The notes under the pieces are model-generated. The model ran no database searches. It was not told the origin of the DNA and saw only the letters and a program-made list of their open reading frames with translations. DNA of 64,000 bases from Streptomyces genisteinicus. GTDB lineage: Bacteria; Actinomycetota; Actinomycetes; Streptomycetales; Streptomycetaceae. This document shows, piece after piece, positions 8,920 through 17,500 of this stretch (positions are counted from its first letter, which is position 1; every line of letters begins with the position of its first letter). Where the stretch lies: assembly GCF_014489615.1 (NCBI RefSeq), contig NZ_CP060825.1:985001-1049000 (forward strand). Direction: 5' to 3'. The position numbers and the translations under genes were made by a program.

Positions 8920-8981
8920 GTGACCGGCTCAGGGGGTGTCGGTTCAGATGGTGACCGGCTCAGGGGGTGTCGGTTCAGGTG
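8920..8981. repeat. 31-bp tandem duplication at the cvnD stop codon
   Basis: GTGACCGGCTCAGGGGGTGT followed by CGGTTCAGATG occurs at 8920-8950 and again at 8951-8981 with one base changed (A to G at the 29th base). The right-hand copy contains the cvnD stop codon (TCA, 8975-8977), so the left copy is a duplicate of the gene's last codons and 3' flank. Confidence 0.9.
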
Positions 8982-9583
8982 GCGACCGGTTCCCTGGCCT
9001 GGTCGACGCGTGCGAGGGCGTGTTCGACGACGGCGACCAGGATCTGCTTGACCGACTCGCGGTCACGCGCGTCGCCCACCAGAAGCGGCACCGCCTCGTC
9101 CAGGTCCAGCGCCGCCCTCACCGTCTCCGGGGGGAAGCGGTCCGTTCCCTCGAAGCAGTTGACGGCCACGGCGAAGGGGATGCCCCGGCGTTCGAAGTAG
9201 TCGACGGCGGCGAAGCAGTCCTCCAGACGGCGGGTGTCGGCGAGGACCACCGCCCCCAGCGCGCCCTGCGCGAGCTCGTCCCACAGGAACCAGAACCGGT
9301 CCTGGCCCGGCGTGCCGAACAGATAGAGGATCAGGTCCTCGCGCAGGGTGATCCGCCCGAAGTCCATGGCGACCGTGGTGGTCGTCTTGCCCTCCACGCC
9401 CGAGACGTCGTCGACGGGGCGGCCCACCTCGCTGAGGGACTCCTCGGTGCGCAGCGGGCGGATCTCGCTCACCGCGCCGACCAGCGTGGTCTTGCCCACG
9501 CCGAAACCACCCGCCACCAGGACCTTCAAGGTCACCGGCTCGGCCGCCGCGGCGGACCGGCGGCTAAAGCGCCCGAAGGCCAT
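8975..9583 (-). CDS. cvnD: Conservon GTP/ATP-binding protein CvnD
   Basis: A 202-residue small Ras/Rab-like GTPase, last gene of the conservon. The P-loop VAGGFGVGKTTLVGAVSE is near residue 25, switch/G3 DFGRITLREDLILYLFGTPG near 82, and the N/TKxD-equivalent VAVNCFEG near 137. In conservons the GTPase is thought to work with CvnA, CvnB and CvnC as a membrane-associated complex resembling a eukaryotic G-protein-coupled sensor, controlling development or metabolism. ATG 9583 overlaps the end of cvnC by 20 bases, implying translational coupling. Confidence 0.94.
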   Translation of the reverse strand: MAFGRFSRRSAAAAEPVTLKVLVAGGFGVGKTTLVGAVSEIRPLRTEESLSEVGRPVDDVSGVEGKTTTTVAMDFGRITLREDLILYLFGTPGQDRFWFLWDELAQGALGAVVLADTRRLEDCFAAVDYFERRGIPFAVAVNCFEGTDRFPPETVRAALDLDEAVPLLVGDARDRESVKQILVAVVEHALARVDQAREPVAT

Positions 9584-9968
9584 TGATCACCTCGCGCAGA
9601 ATGCTCACGTCCGGCAGCTCGGCCGGGGGGACGGGACGGGTCACGTGGACGAGCGCGTCGTCCACGAGGTCGCCGACCAGGACCCGGACCACGCCGACGG
9701 GCAGGTCGAGTCCGGCGGCGAGTTCGGCGATGGACTGCGGTGTGTCGCCGCAGCGTTCGACGATCTCGACGTGTTCGGGCGAGAGCGTCTGGTCGTGACC
9801 GGGGTCGCCGGTCGCCGCGTCGGGGACCACCAGGGCGATCAGGTCCAGCCGCAGCCGGCTGTCGTGCCCGGTCCGGCCGCGGGTCATGGCGTAGGGGCGG
9901 ACCACCGGACCGGCATCCGCGTCGATCCAGTGGTGCGGCGTGTGAGCTCTTCCGGCGGAGTCACTCAT
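9564..9968 (-). CDS. cvnC: Conservon protein CvnC (DUF742)
   Basis: A 134-residue DUF742 protein. The typical VRPYAMTRGRT motif is near residue 25 and a winged-helix-like C-terminal half follows (ERCGDTPQSIAELAAGLDLP, VRVLVGDLVDDALV). ATG 9968 has GGAGG twelve bases upstream; GTG 9980, overlapping the cvnB stop, is in frame but its GGAGG would directly abut it. Role is inferred from conservon studies: a partner that binds CvnB/CvnD. Confidence 0.9.
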   Translation of the reverse strand: MSDSAGRAHTPHHWIDADAGPVVRPYAMTRGRTGHDSRLRLDLIALVVPDAATGDPGHDQTLSPEHVEIVERCGDTPQSIAELAAGLDLPVGVVRVLVGDLVDDALVHVTRPVPPAELPDVSILREVINGLRAL

Positions 9969-9976
9969 GGCTGCCG

Positions 9977-10420
9977 TCACCCTCCGGCGGCCGGTCCGGT
10001 CCGGGGTGCCGTGACGAGGTGGGCGCCGACCCGCTTGACCATGAGCGTCATCTCGTAGGCGACCTGGCCCACATCGGAGTCGGAGTCCGCGAGCACGGCC
10101 AGGCAGCTTCCGTCGCCGGCGGCGGTCACGAAGAGGAACGCCTCGTCGAGCTCGACCACCGTCTGCCGGACGCGTCCGGCGTCGAAGTGGCGGCCGACGC
10201 CCTTGGCGAGGCTGTGGAATCCGGAGGCGACGGCGGCGAGGTGCTCGCCGTCCTCACGGGTGAGGTCGCGGGAGGTTCCGGTGGCCAGGCCGTCGCTGGA
10301 GAGCACCAGCGCCTTGCGGATGCTGGCGACGCGCTCGACGAGTTCGTCGAGGAGCCAGTTCAGCTCCCCGGAACCCCGGACGGCGGCGTGTGCGCTTGCT
10401 GCGGCGTGCGGTGCGGTCAT
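9977..10420 (-). CDS. cvnB: Conservon roadblock/LC7 protein CvnB
   Basis: A 147-residue roadblock/LC7-fold protein (LNWLLDELVERVASIRKALV, LVLSSDGLATGTS, AAGDGSCLAVLADSDSDVGQ). Roadblock proteins act as GTPase-activating or scaffold subunits for Ras-like GTPases, consistent with CvnD two genes downstream. ATG 10420 overlaps the cvnA stop by four bases (ATGA). Confidence 0.94.
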   Translation of the reverse strand: MTAPHAAASAHAAVRGSGELNWLLDELVERVASIRKALVLSSDGLATGTSRDLTREDGEHLAAVASGFHSLAKGVGRHFDAGRVRQTVVELDEAFLFVTAAGDGSCLAVLADSDSDVGQVAYEMTLMVKRVGAHLVTAPRTGPAAGG

Positions 10421-13335
10421 CGACCGTCCCCCTCAGATGTCGTTCCTGGTGCGGTCCGGCGTGGGCCGGAGGTGCGGTCGGTACCGGGGGCGGCCCCGGA
10501 CTCGTCTGCGTTCTGTCTGCGGCCGCGCTGCCAGCCCCGCTGCATCGACGCCATGCGGGCGCGGACCTCTTCGGCGTCCCGCTCCTCGCCGCGCGCCGCG
10601 GCGGGTTCGGGGGTGGGCTCGGCGTCCGCGGTGCCGCGCAGCTGCGGGACGAGGCTCGCCTGGCGGACGCGGCGGGGCAGGCCGCCGATCGTCGCCGGGC
10701 CGTCGGCGGCGGGGGCGGCACCGGATGCCGTCGCGCCGTCGCCGGGTGCGGCGTGGACGCCGCCGGCCGCGTGCGCGCCGTCGGCGGGCGCGGCGAAGGG
10801 GCCCGGGGCCGCGGGACCCTGCGCCGGGGGCCGTCCGGCAGGCGGGACCGCGGCGAACGGGCGCACCCGTTCCCGGCCGTCCACAGGGCGTGCCGGCAGC
10901 ACCGGGCCGGACCCGGGGGCGGCCGGGGGCAGCGGGTGCGCGGTCCCGCGTCCGGCGCGGGACGGTTCCGGAGCGGCGTCGTCCTGCTCGGAGTGCGGGT
11001 GGTGCCGTCCCTCGGCACCCCGGTCGTCGATCCGCCGGCCGTGGTCGGCGACGAGCGTCGGCGGACGGCGGCGGGGCAGGGGTACCGGGCCGAGCGGTGG
11101 CGTGGCGGCGGGCCCGGGCTGCCGGTGGGCGCCGTGGTCGCCGTCGCGCGGGAGCGAGCGGGCGCGGAAGATGCCGCCCCGTGCGCTCTCGGTGTCGTCG
11201 ATGTCCCCGAGTCCGGCGGGAGTGCCGGTCCCGGGACCCGGTTCCGCCGCGGCACCGGTCTCCCGTGCGCGGCCCCGGTCCTCGGGGCCGAGGGGCGCCT
11301 CCAGCTCGACGGGGCCGTCGAGCAGGGCGGCCGCGGCCGGTCCCGGCGGGACCTGGGAGAGCGCGAGCCTGCTCTGCTCGCGTCGTCCGGCGGCGCTGTC
11401 GCTCTTGCGGTCGAGCCGGAAGCCGGTGCCCTGTGTCTCGGGAGCCTCGGTGAGCAGGGCCGCCGGGATGAACACGACGGCCGTGGTGCCTCCGTACGGG
11501 GACTGCTGGAGCGAGACCCTGACGTTCTGGCGCTGGGCGAGCCGGCTGACGACGAAGAGTCCGAGCCGGTCGGTGTCGGAGAGTTCGAACTCGGGTGTCT
11601 CGGCGAGCCGCAGGTTGGCGTCGAGGAGCGCGTCCGGGGTCATGCCGAGACCCCGGTCGTGGATCTCCAGGGTGAAGCCGTTGGCGACCCGCTCGCCGTG
11701 CACCTGCACCCCGGTGTGGGGCGGCGAGAACACCGTGGCGTTCTCCAGGAGTTCGGCGATCAGGTGGGTGAGGTCGGCTACGGCGGGACCGCCGACGCCG
11801 ATCCGCGGCAGCCGGCGGACCTCGATGCGTTCGTAGTCCTCGACCTCGGCGACGGCCGCGCGCACGACGTCCATCAGCTGGATCGGCTTGCGCCACTGCC
11901 GCGAGGGGGCCGCGCCGGAGAGGATGACGAGGCCTTCGGCGTGGCGCCGCATGCGGGTGGTGAGGTGGTCCAGCCGGAACAGGTCGGCGAGTTCCTCGGT
12001 GTCCTCGGTGCGGCGTTCCATGGTGTCGAGCAGGGTGAGCTGCCGGTGGAGGAGGACCTGGTTGCGCCGGGCGAGGTTGACGAAGACCTCGGAGACGCCG
12101 CGCCGCATGTCGGCCTGGCGCACGGCGGCCTCGACGGCGGCACGCTGAAGGGTGTTCAGGGCCTGCCCGGCCTGGCCGATCTCGTCCTGGTCGTACTCCA
12201 GCCTGGGGGCCTCGGTCTCCACGTCGACGTGCTCGCCCGCCGCCAGGCGGCGCATCACGCTCGGCAGGCGGACGCCGGACACCTCGTGCGCCTCCTTGCG
12301 CAGCCGGGAGAGGTCGCGCACCAGATCCCTGCCGATGCGGACGGACACGATGACGGAGACGAGGAGGGCGAGGAAGCCGAGCACTCCGGCCACGCCGGCG
12401 CGGACGAAGACGCCGTAGGCGGCGGGTTCGATGCGGTCGTGGTAGCGGTCGCCCGCCTCGACCGCTTCCCGGGAGAGGTCGTCGAGGACCGGAGTGGCGG
12501 CTTCCTCCCACCGTTCGAGCTCGGCGGACGGCAGCCCCGTGTCCGGGCCCGCGGCGATGATCCGCTCCTCGGCGGCGCGCAGCGGAGCGGTCTCGGGGCT
12601 GCGCCAGTAGGTCTTGACGATCTCCCGTTCCCTGCCGGGCAGGTTCTCGAGGTTCACCTCGTAGTGGAGCTTGCGCTGCGCCACCAGGTCGCCGATCGCC
12701 CGGATCTCCGGAGCGGTCACCTTGCGGGTGGTGAGTGCGGAGGCGACGAGGGCGTCCTCGCGGGCGAGCATCTCGCGGGCGCGCAGGAGGCCGAGGATGG
12801 CGCGGCCCTGGCGCTCCATCTCGGGGTCGTTCAGGGCGCGGACGGTCGCGAGGAAGGTGTAGGAGGGGTCGACGAGGCCGTTGTAGAACGTCAGGGCCTC
12901 GGCCCGGGAGACGGTGTTGCCGTCGACGGACCGGCGCAGGGCGGCTATCCCGTCCAGCGCGTCGAGCACCGCGGTGAGCTGCCGGGACGTCTGGCCGGTC
13001 ATGTCGTCGCGCACGGACTGCCGCGCGGCGGCGGCGCGGATTTCGGCGACGGCCGCGTCGGTGGCGTCACGGCGGGTGCGCAGGGCGGGCACGGCGTCCG
13101 AGGCGCGGCGGTCGGCGAGGTAGACCAGGGTCTGCCGGCGCTCCTCCTGGAGCAGCACGGTCATGTCCTCGACGGGTGTGCCGACGTTCTCCGCGACGGC
13201 GGTGGCGTCCAGCAGCTGACCGGCCTCGCGGCCGGTGAGGACCGTCGCGAATCCCCAGAGCGCGGTGAGCGACACCAGGGGCACAAGCAGCAGCGCCACG
13301 ATCTTCCGGCGGATCGACTTCCCGCGAAAGCGCAT
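10417..13335 (-). CDS. cvnA: Conservon sensor histidine kinase-like protein CvnA
   Basis: A 972-residue membrane sensor. TM1 is at about residues 10-30 (IVALLLVPLVSLTALWGFA). An extracytoplasmic nitrate/nitrite-sensing-type (NIT) helical domain covers about 45-325, TM2 about 328-350 (VAGVLGFLALLVSVIVSV), then HAMP. The degenerate dimerisation segment is RLDHLTTRMRRHAEGLVIL. The HATPase_c domain shows LIAELLENATVFSPPHTG (N box), DRGLGMT (G1) and DRLGLFVVSRLA (G2). The last 330 residues are Pro/Arg/Gly-rich and look disordered. As in other CvnA proteins no standard H-box is seen, so autophosphorylation is uncertain. ATG 13335 has GGGGGAGG upstream. It is the first gene of cvnA-B-C-D. Confidence 0.93.
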   Translation of the reverse strand: MRFRGKSIRRKIVALLLVPLVSLTALWGFATVLTGREAGQLLDATAVAENVGTPVEDMTVLLQEERRQTLVYLADRRASDAVPALRTRRDATDAAVAEIRAAAARQSVRDDMTGQTSRQLTAVLDALDGIAALRRSVDGNTVSRAEALTFYNGLVDPSYTFLATVRALNDPEMERQGRAILGLLRAREMLAREDALVASALTTRKVTAPEIRAIGDLVAQRKLHYEVNLENLPGREREIVKTYWRSPETAPLRAAEERIIAAGPDTGLPSAELERWEEAATPVLDDLSREAVEAGDRYHDRIEPAAYGVFVRAGVAGVLGFLALLVSVIVSVRIGRDLVRDLSRLRKEAHEVSGVRLPSVMRRLAAGEHVDVETEAPRLEYDQDEIGQAGQALNTLQRAAVEAAVRQADMRRGVSEVFVNLARRNQVLLHRQLTLLDTMERRTEDTEELADLFRLDHLTTRMRRHAEGLVILSGAAPSRQWRKPIQLMDVVRAAVAEVEDYERIEVRRLPRIGVGGPAVADLTHLIAELLENATVFSPPHTGVQVHGERVANGFTLEIHDRGLGMTPDALLDANLRLAETPEFELSDTDRLGLFVVSRLAQRQNVRVSLQQSPYGGTTAVVFIPAALLTEAPETQGTGFRLDRKSDSAAGRREQSRLALSQVPPGPAAAALLDGPVELEAPLGPEDRGRARETGAAAEPGPGTGTPAGLGDIDDTESARGGIFRARSLPRDGDHGAHRQPGPAATPPLGPVPLPRRRPPTLVADHGRRIDDRGAEGRHHPHSEQDDAAPEPSRAGRGTAHPLPPAAPGSGPVLPARPVDGRERVRPFAAVPPAGRPPAQGPAAPGPFAAPADGAHAAGGVHAAPGDGATASGAAPAADGPATIGGLPRRVRQASLVPQLRGTADAEPTPEPAAARGEERDAEEVRARMASMQRGWQRGRRQNADESGAAPGTDRTSGPRRTAPGTTSEGDGR

Positions 13336-13890
13336 GGCCTCCCCCTGCTCAACCCGGCCCGGCGCGGCGGGTGTTCCGTCAGCAAACGGCGTGAGCCTAC
13401 TACTGGAGGAGTGACAACCCGAAGACACGTCCGGGACGATTTTCGGCCTTCCGGGAGGAGCCCGATCCCGGGATGTCCCGCTATTCACGGAGTTGGCGTT
13501 CGCGATTGCACGCCCGAGCCGCGATCGCTCACCGCATACCGGACGCGCGCAGTTGGCCGGAAGTCTTCGGCTTCCGCAAACCCGGGGGAATCTTCACACG
13601 GCGTCACTCGTCAATACGTAGGGGAAGCCACGCCGGTTCAGTGCAGGCGGGCATTCGGTCCGGTCCGGCCGGGATTCGGTCCCGTCCGGCCGGGGATTCG
13701 CTCCTGGCCGGGCATTCGGTCCGGCCGGGTCGTCGCTCCGGACGGCCACAGCCTGCCGTCACCGGCCCGCCGTCGCCAGGACCGGAAGGGACGAGCGAGG
13801 ACGGGCGGCGAGTAGGCCGTTCGATTCCGGGCAGCCGATTCCAGGCGGCCGAATCCGGGCAGTCACCCTGAAGTCGGACAGAGGTGGGGA
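13336..13890. other. 555-bp intergenic region with degenerate tandem repeats
   Basis: No gene is supported here. The left 150 bases must hold the cvnA promoter (minus strand); I cannot assign clear -10 and -35 elements. The right part contains a cluster of short imperfect repeats (13651-13732) and a second set of GATTCC/GAATCC-containing repeats near 13825-13862, just before the start of the next gene. Confidence 0.6.
13651..13732. repeat. Four imperfect ~20-bp tandem repeats
   Basis: The unit G(G/C)ATTCGGTCC(G/C)GTCCGGCC recurs four times with small changes: GCATTCGGTCCGGTCCGGCC, GGATTCGGTCCCGTCCGGCC, GGATTCGCTCCTGGCC and GCATTCGGTCCGGCC. It is non-coding on both strands as far as I can judge. 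Confidence 0.75.
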
Positions 13891-14442
13891 GTGACACGAT
13901 CCATGGACACGGACGAGCGTCGCACGGCGACGGCCGAGCCGGGTTCCGCAGGGGAATCCTCGGCACGGCAGGACGTACCGGCTCCGCGCGGTTCGCGGAC
14001 CGCCGCGCCGTCGCGGCCGGAGCGCGGGGGCGGCCCGGAGCAGGAGGACATCGGCGCCCACCCGCTGTGGACCGACGAACCGCACGGCACCCGGCGGATG
14101 GCCGACCCGGTGCGCACGGCCGCCGTCCGCGCCGTGATCGTGGCGTCCGTGACGCTGACGCTCGCGATGACCGCGTTCCTGCTCACCCTCACCGATTCCT
14201 GGCTGGCCTTCCCCGCCGTGCTGGCCAGTGTGGGCGGCACGGTCGTCGCGACCTGGGCCGTGCTGGACGTGTGGGTGACCCGCCAGGTGTGGAACCAGCG
14301 CAACGGGGTGGTCTCCGTCCCGAGCAGCACCGCCCGGCAGTTGCGGCGCGAGCGGCGCCGGGAGCGGAAGGCTGCGAGGACCGCCGCCCGCACCGCCGCC
14401 CGGATACGGCGCCGGGGCGCGGGCAGCCTGTCGGAGGCGTGA
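13891..14442 (+). CDS. Small membrane protein with basic tail, unknown function
   Basis: A 183-residue protein of no family I recognise. Residues 1-75 are polar and disordered-looking. Two membrane helices follow (about 78-101 VRAVIVASVTLTLAMTAFLL and 107-130 WLAFPAVLASVGGTVVATWA). The C-terminus is strongly basic (RRERRRERKAARTAARTAAR), cytoplasmic if the loop is outside. GTG 13891 has GAGG six bases upstream; ATG 13903 is an alternative with GGGGAG eleven bases away. It converges on the SMC-like gene with a terminator between. Confidence 0.75.
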   Translation: MTRSMDTDERRTATAEPGSAGESSARQDVPAPRGSRTAAPSRPERGGGPEQEDIGAHPLWTDEPHGTRRMADPVRTAAVRAVIVASVTLTLAMTAFLLTLTDSWLAFPAVLASVGGTVVATWAVLDVWVTRQVWNQRNGVVSVPSSTARQLRRERRRERKAARTAARTAARIRRRGAGSLSEA

Positions 14443-14443
14443 A

Positions 14444-14510
14444 GGCGCCTCTCCCGGGAGCGGGTGCCGGTGCGGTACGCGGCGGCACCGGCGCGCGGCC
14501 GGGGAGGCGC
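14444..14510. terminator. Nested bidirectional terminator
   Basis: An outer stem GCGCCTC (14446-14451 region) pairs with GAGGCGC at 14504-14510, and an inner perfect 7-bp stem pairs GGTGCCG (14463-14469) with CGGCACC (14483-14489). It lies between the convergent ends of the small membrane protein gene and the SMC-like gene. Confidence 0.6.
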
Positions 14511-14569
14511 ACGGCCCGGGAGGCCCGGGGGCCGTCCGCCCCGCGGGCCGGCTGCCGGGGAGCCGCTCG

Positions 14570-17500
14570 CTACGCGGGACCGGCCGGGTCCGGGGCCGGC
14601 GTCCGGTCCGTGCCCGCTGGGGCAGCCGCCGTGACCGCCGGTCCCGTCGTGGTCTCCGAGGCGTCGGGCGCGGCGGGCGGCGGGACGGTGCCCCTGCGGT
14701 ACATGCGGGTCGCCGTGATCTCCCCGTGGACGGTCTCCCCGGCGGGGTCGATCTGGGGCAGCCCGGGACGCAGGTGCTCCTCGACGCTGATGTACTTCAG
14801 CCCGGCCCGCAGGTCGGCGTCGTTCCGGAGCCGGATGACCAGGGGGAACTCCGCCAGGGCCGTGGTGTCGAACAGTCCCGTCGTGTAGAGCAGCTGGACC
14901 CCGAGCGCGTCCGACACCGCCCGCTGGAGCTCCAGGAGATACGTCGCGTTGGCCCGGCCGATCGGGTTGTCGAGGAAGAGCGTGCCCGCGTGCCGGTGCT
15001 TGTCCCGGCCCCGGTCGTTGCTCCGCAGGGCGGCCATCGTGCAGTAGAGCGCGATCGCCGCGGTGAGCAGCTGGCCGCCCGAGAAGACGTCGCCCATCTG
15101 CCCCACCGGGACCCGCTCGGCACGGAGCACCGCGTCCGGCTTGAGGATCTCGACGGCGATGCCCTTGGGCTGGAGCGCCGCCTGGACTCCGCGCAGCAGC
15201 AGGGACATCCCGTCCCGCCGGCCCTCGCCGTACGCCGCCGCGGCGTTCTTCTTCACCGCCGCGCGCGTCGCCTCGTCGATGACCTCGCCGAGGCGTTCGG
15301 CGAGGGTCGCCTGGTCGGGCTCCTCGAAGCGGATGCGCAGGAACTCCTGCCCCGACCACTCCCCCAGTCCCTCCGGCAGGCGGGACAGCCGCTGCGCCGA
15401 GCGCAGCGTGGCCAGCGACGCCTCGACCAGGCCGCGCAGGCGGTCGACGATCGTGTCGCGGTTGCGTTCGAGCTGGGCCAGCTCGTCGGTCAGGACCCGC
15501 AGCCGCGGGGCGAAGGCCTCGGCCCACCGGGCTGCGTGCTCCGGCAGCGCGGCGGCGGGCAGTTCGCGGATCTGCTGGCGGGCGGGCGTGCGCACCTGCT
15601 CGTAGCGGGTGGAGTTGGCGTGCCGGACGAGGACGTCGCTCGCCTCGCGGACCGCGCTCTCGGCCACCGAGAGGTCGGCCGCGCAGCCGCGCAGCGAACG
15701 GCGCGCCTCGGCCGCGGTCCTGCGGGCCTCCTCCAGACCGCCCGGATAGGGCTCGGGGGCCTGTGCGGTCTCCTCGTCCGGCTGATGGTCCCTGAGCAGG
15801 TCGCGCAGCAGGGCGGCGGTCTCGTCGAAGCCGCCCGCCGCGTCCTCCGCCGTGCGGTGTGCGCGCAGCAGCCCCGCGTGGGCGGCCCGGGCCGCATCGA
15901 GCGCGTCGGTGCGGGCGGCGAGCTCCGCGGAGGCGGTCCGCAGCAGGCTCTGGGCGTGCCCGGCGTCGGAGGGGACGAGGTCGTCGGGCAGCTCGGTGTG
16001 GATCCCGCCGTCTTCCGGGGCCAGCCGCTCGGCCTCTCCGCGCAGCCGGCCCAGTTTCTCGCTCGCCTCGGACGCGCGGGTCTCCAGCATCTGCACCAAA
16101 GACTCGGCGCGGGCCGCGGCCGCCTGGCGCGAGGGTCCGTCGGCGCCGTCGGTGCCCTCCAACAGCTGGGCGGCCCGGGTGCGGACCTTGTTCGTCAGCC
16201 GGTCGAGCTCGGCGAGAGCGGCGCTCTCGTCGCTCTCCGCGCGGGCCTGCTCGGCCCGCAGGTCCGCGCCGACACCCACCTTCTCGTAGAGCTGGGACGC
16301 GGCGCGGTACGCCTCGCGGAGCGTGGGCAGGGCGGTGCGGGGAGCGTCGTCGTCGGGCAGGTTCTCCGGGGCGCCCGCGATCTCGGCCCGCTCCGCACGC
16401 AGCGCGCGGGCCGTGCGCCGGGCGTCGTCACCGGCGCGCTGCGCGGCGCGGCGGTCCTCGTCGGCGGCCTTGGCGCGCTCCAGGAAGGCCGCCGCCCGTG
16501 CCTCCGACTCGGCCGCTTCGTCGGCCAGTTCGCGGAGCCTGACCTGCCAGCCGGCTCGCTCGCGCAGCCGGAAGGCGAGACCGGCCAGGGCGTCGGCGGC
16601 CCGGCGGGCGCGCTGGGCGGCCTCCTGGCGCTCGTCGCGGATCCGTGCGGCGTCCGCGGCGGCCTCGTCCGCCTCGGCCCGTGCGGTGCGGGCGGCGTCG
16701 AGCAGTTCCCCCGCCTCGGCGGCGGCTTCGCGGGCCGTGCCGGCGGCGTCGGCGAGTTCGGCGAGCATGCCCTGGGGGCAGTCCTCGCGCCAGGCCGCGA
16801 TGCGTGCGCCGAGTGCGCGGTCCCCGGCGAGCCGGGCGGCGAGCGTGCGGATCTCCTCGTCGCGGGCGGCGGCCCGGGCCCGCAGGGCGTGGCGCTCCTC
16901 GTCGGCGGCGTGTTCGTCGTGCATCGCCGGGTTCGGCGGGACGAGGAAGACGTCCGTGCCGGCGGCTCCTCCCGACGGGGGCACCGGCGCCAGCAGAGCG
17001 GCGGCGGTGCCCACGGCCACGGCGGAGCGGGGCAGCAGGGCCGCCCCGGCCAGTACCTCACGGGCACGGGTGTGGGAGTCGGGGTCGGTGACGACGACAC
17101 CGTCGACGAGTTCGGGACGGGCCGCCAGGACGGCCGCGTGGTCCGCCGGGTCGACGGACTGCGCGAGGTAGCGCCAGCCCGGCAGGGCCGGGATGCCGTG
17201 CTCGCCGAGGTACTCGACGGTGGCGAGCACGTCCGGGGCGGGCGGCAGCAGTCCTCCGTCGCCGAGCGCGCCGAGGATGCGGGCGTCGTCGGCGGCGGCG
17301 GTCCGCAGGTCGAACAGCTGGCGTTCGGCGGAGGCGACGGAGTCGTCGAGGAGTTCGCGCAGTTCGTCGGCGAATCCGTCGAGCTGCTCGGCGGTCAGCC
17401 TGCCGTGCCCGGCGCCGTCGCGCCCGGCGGTGGCCGCGGGGCGTCCGTCGGGCGCGTCGTCGTACGGGCCGCCCGGTGCGGTGCCGACGGGGGTGCGCGG

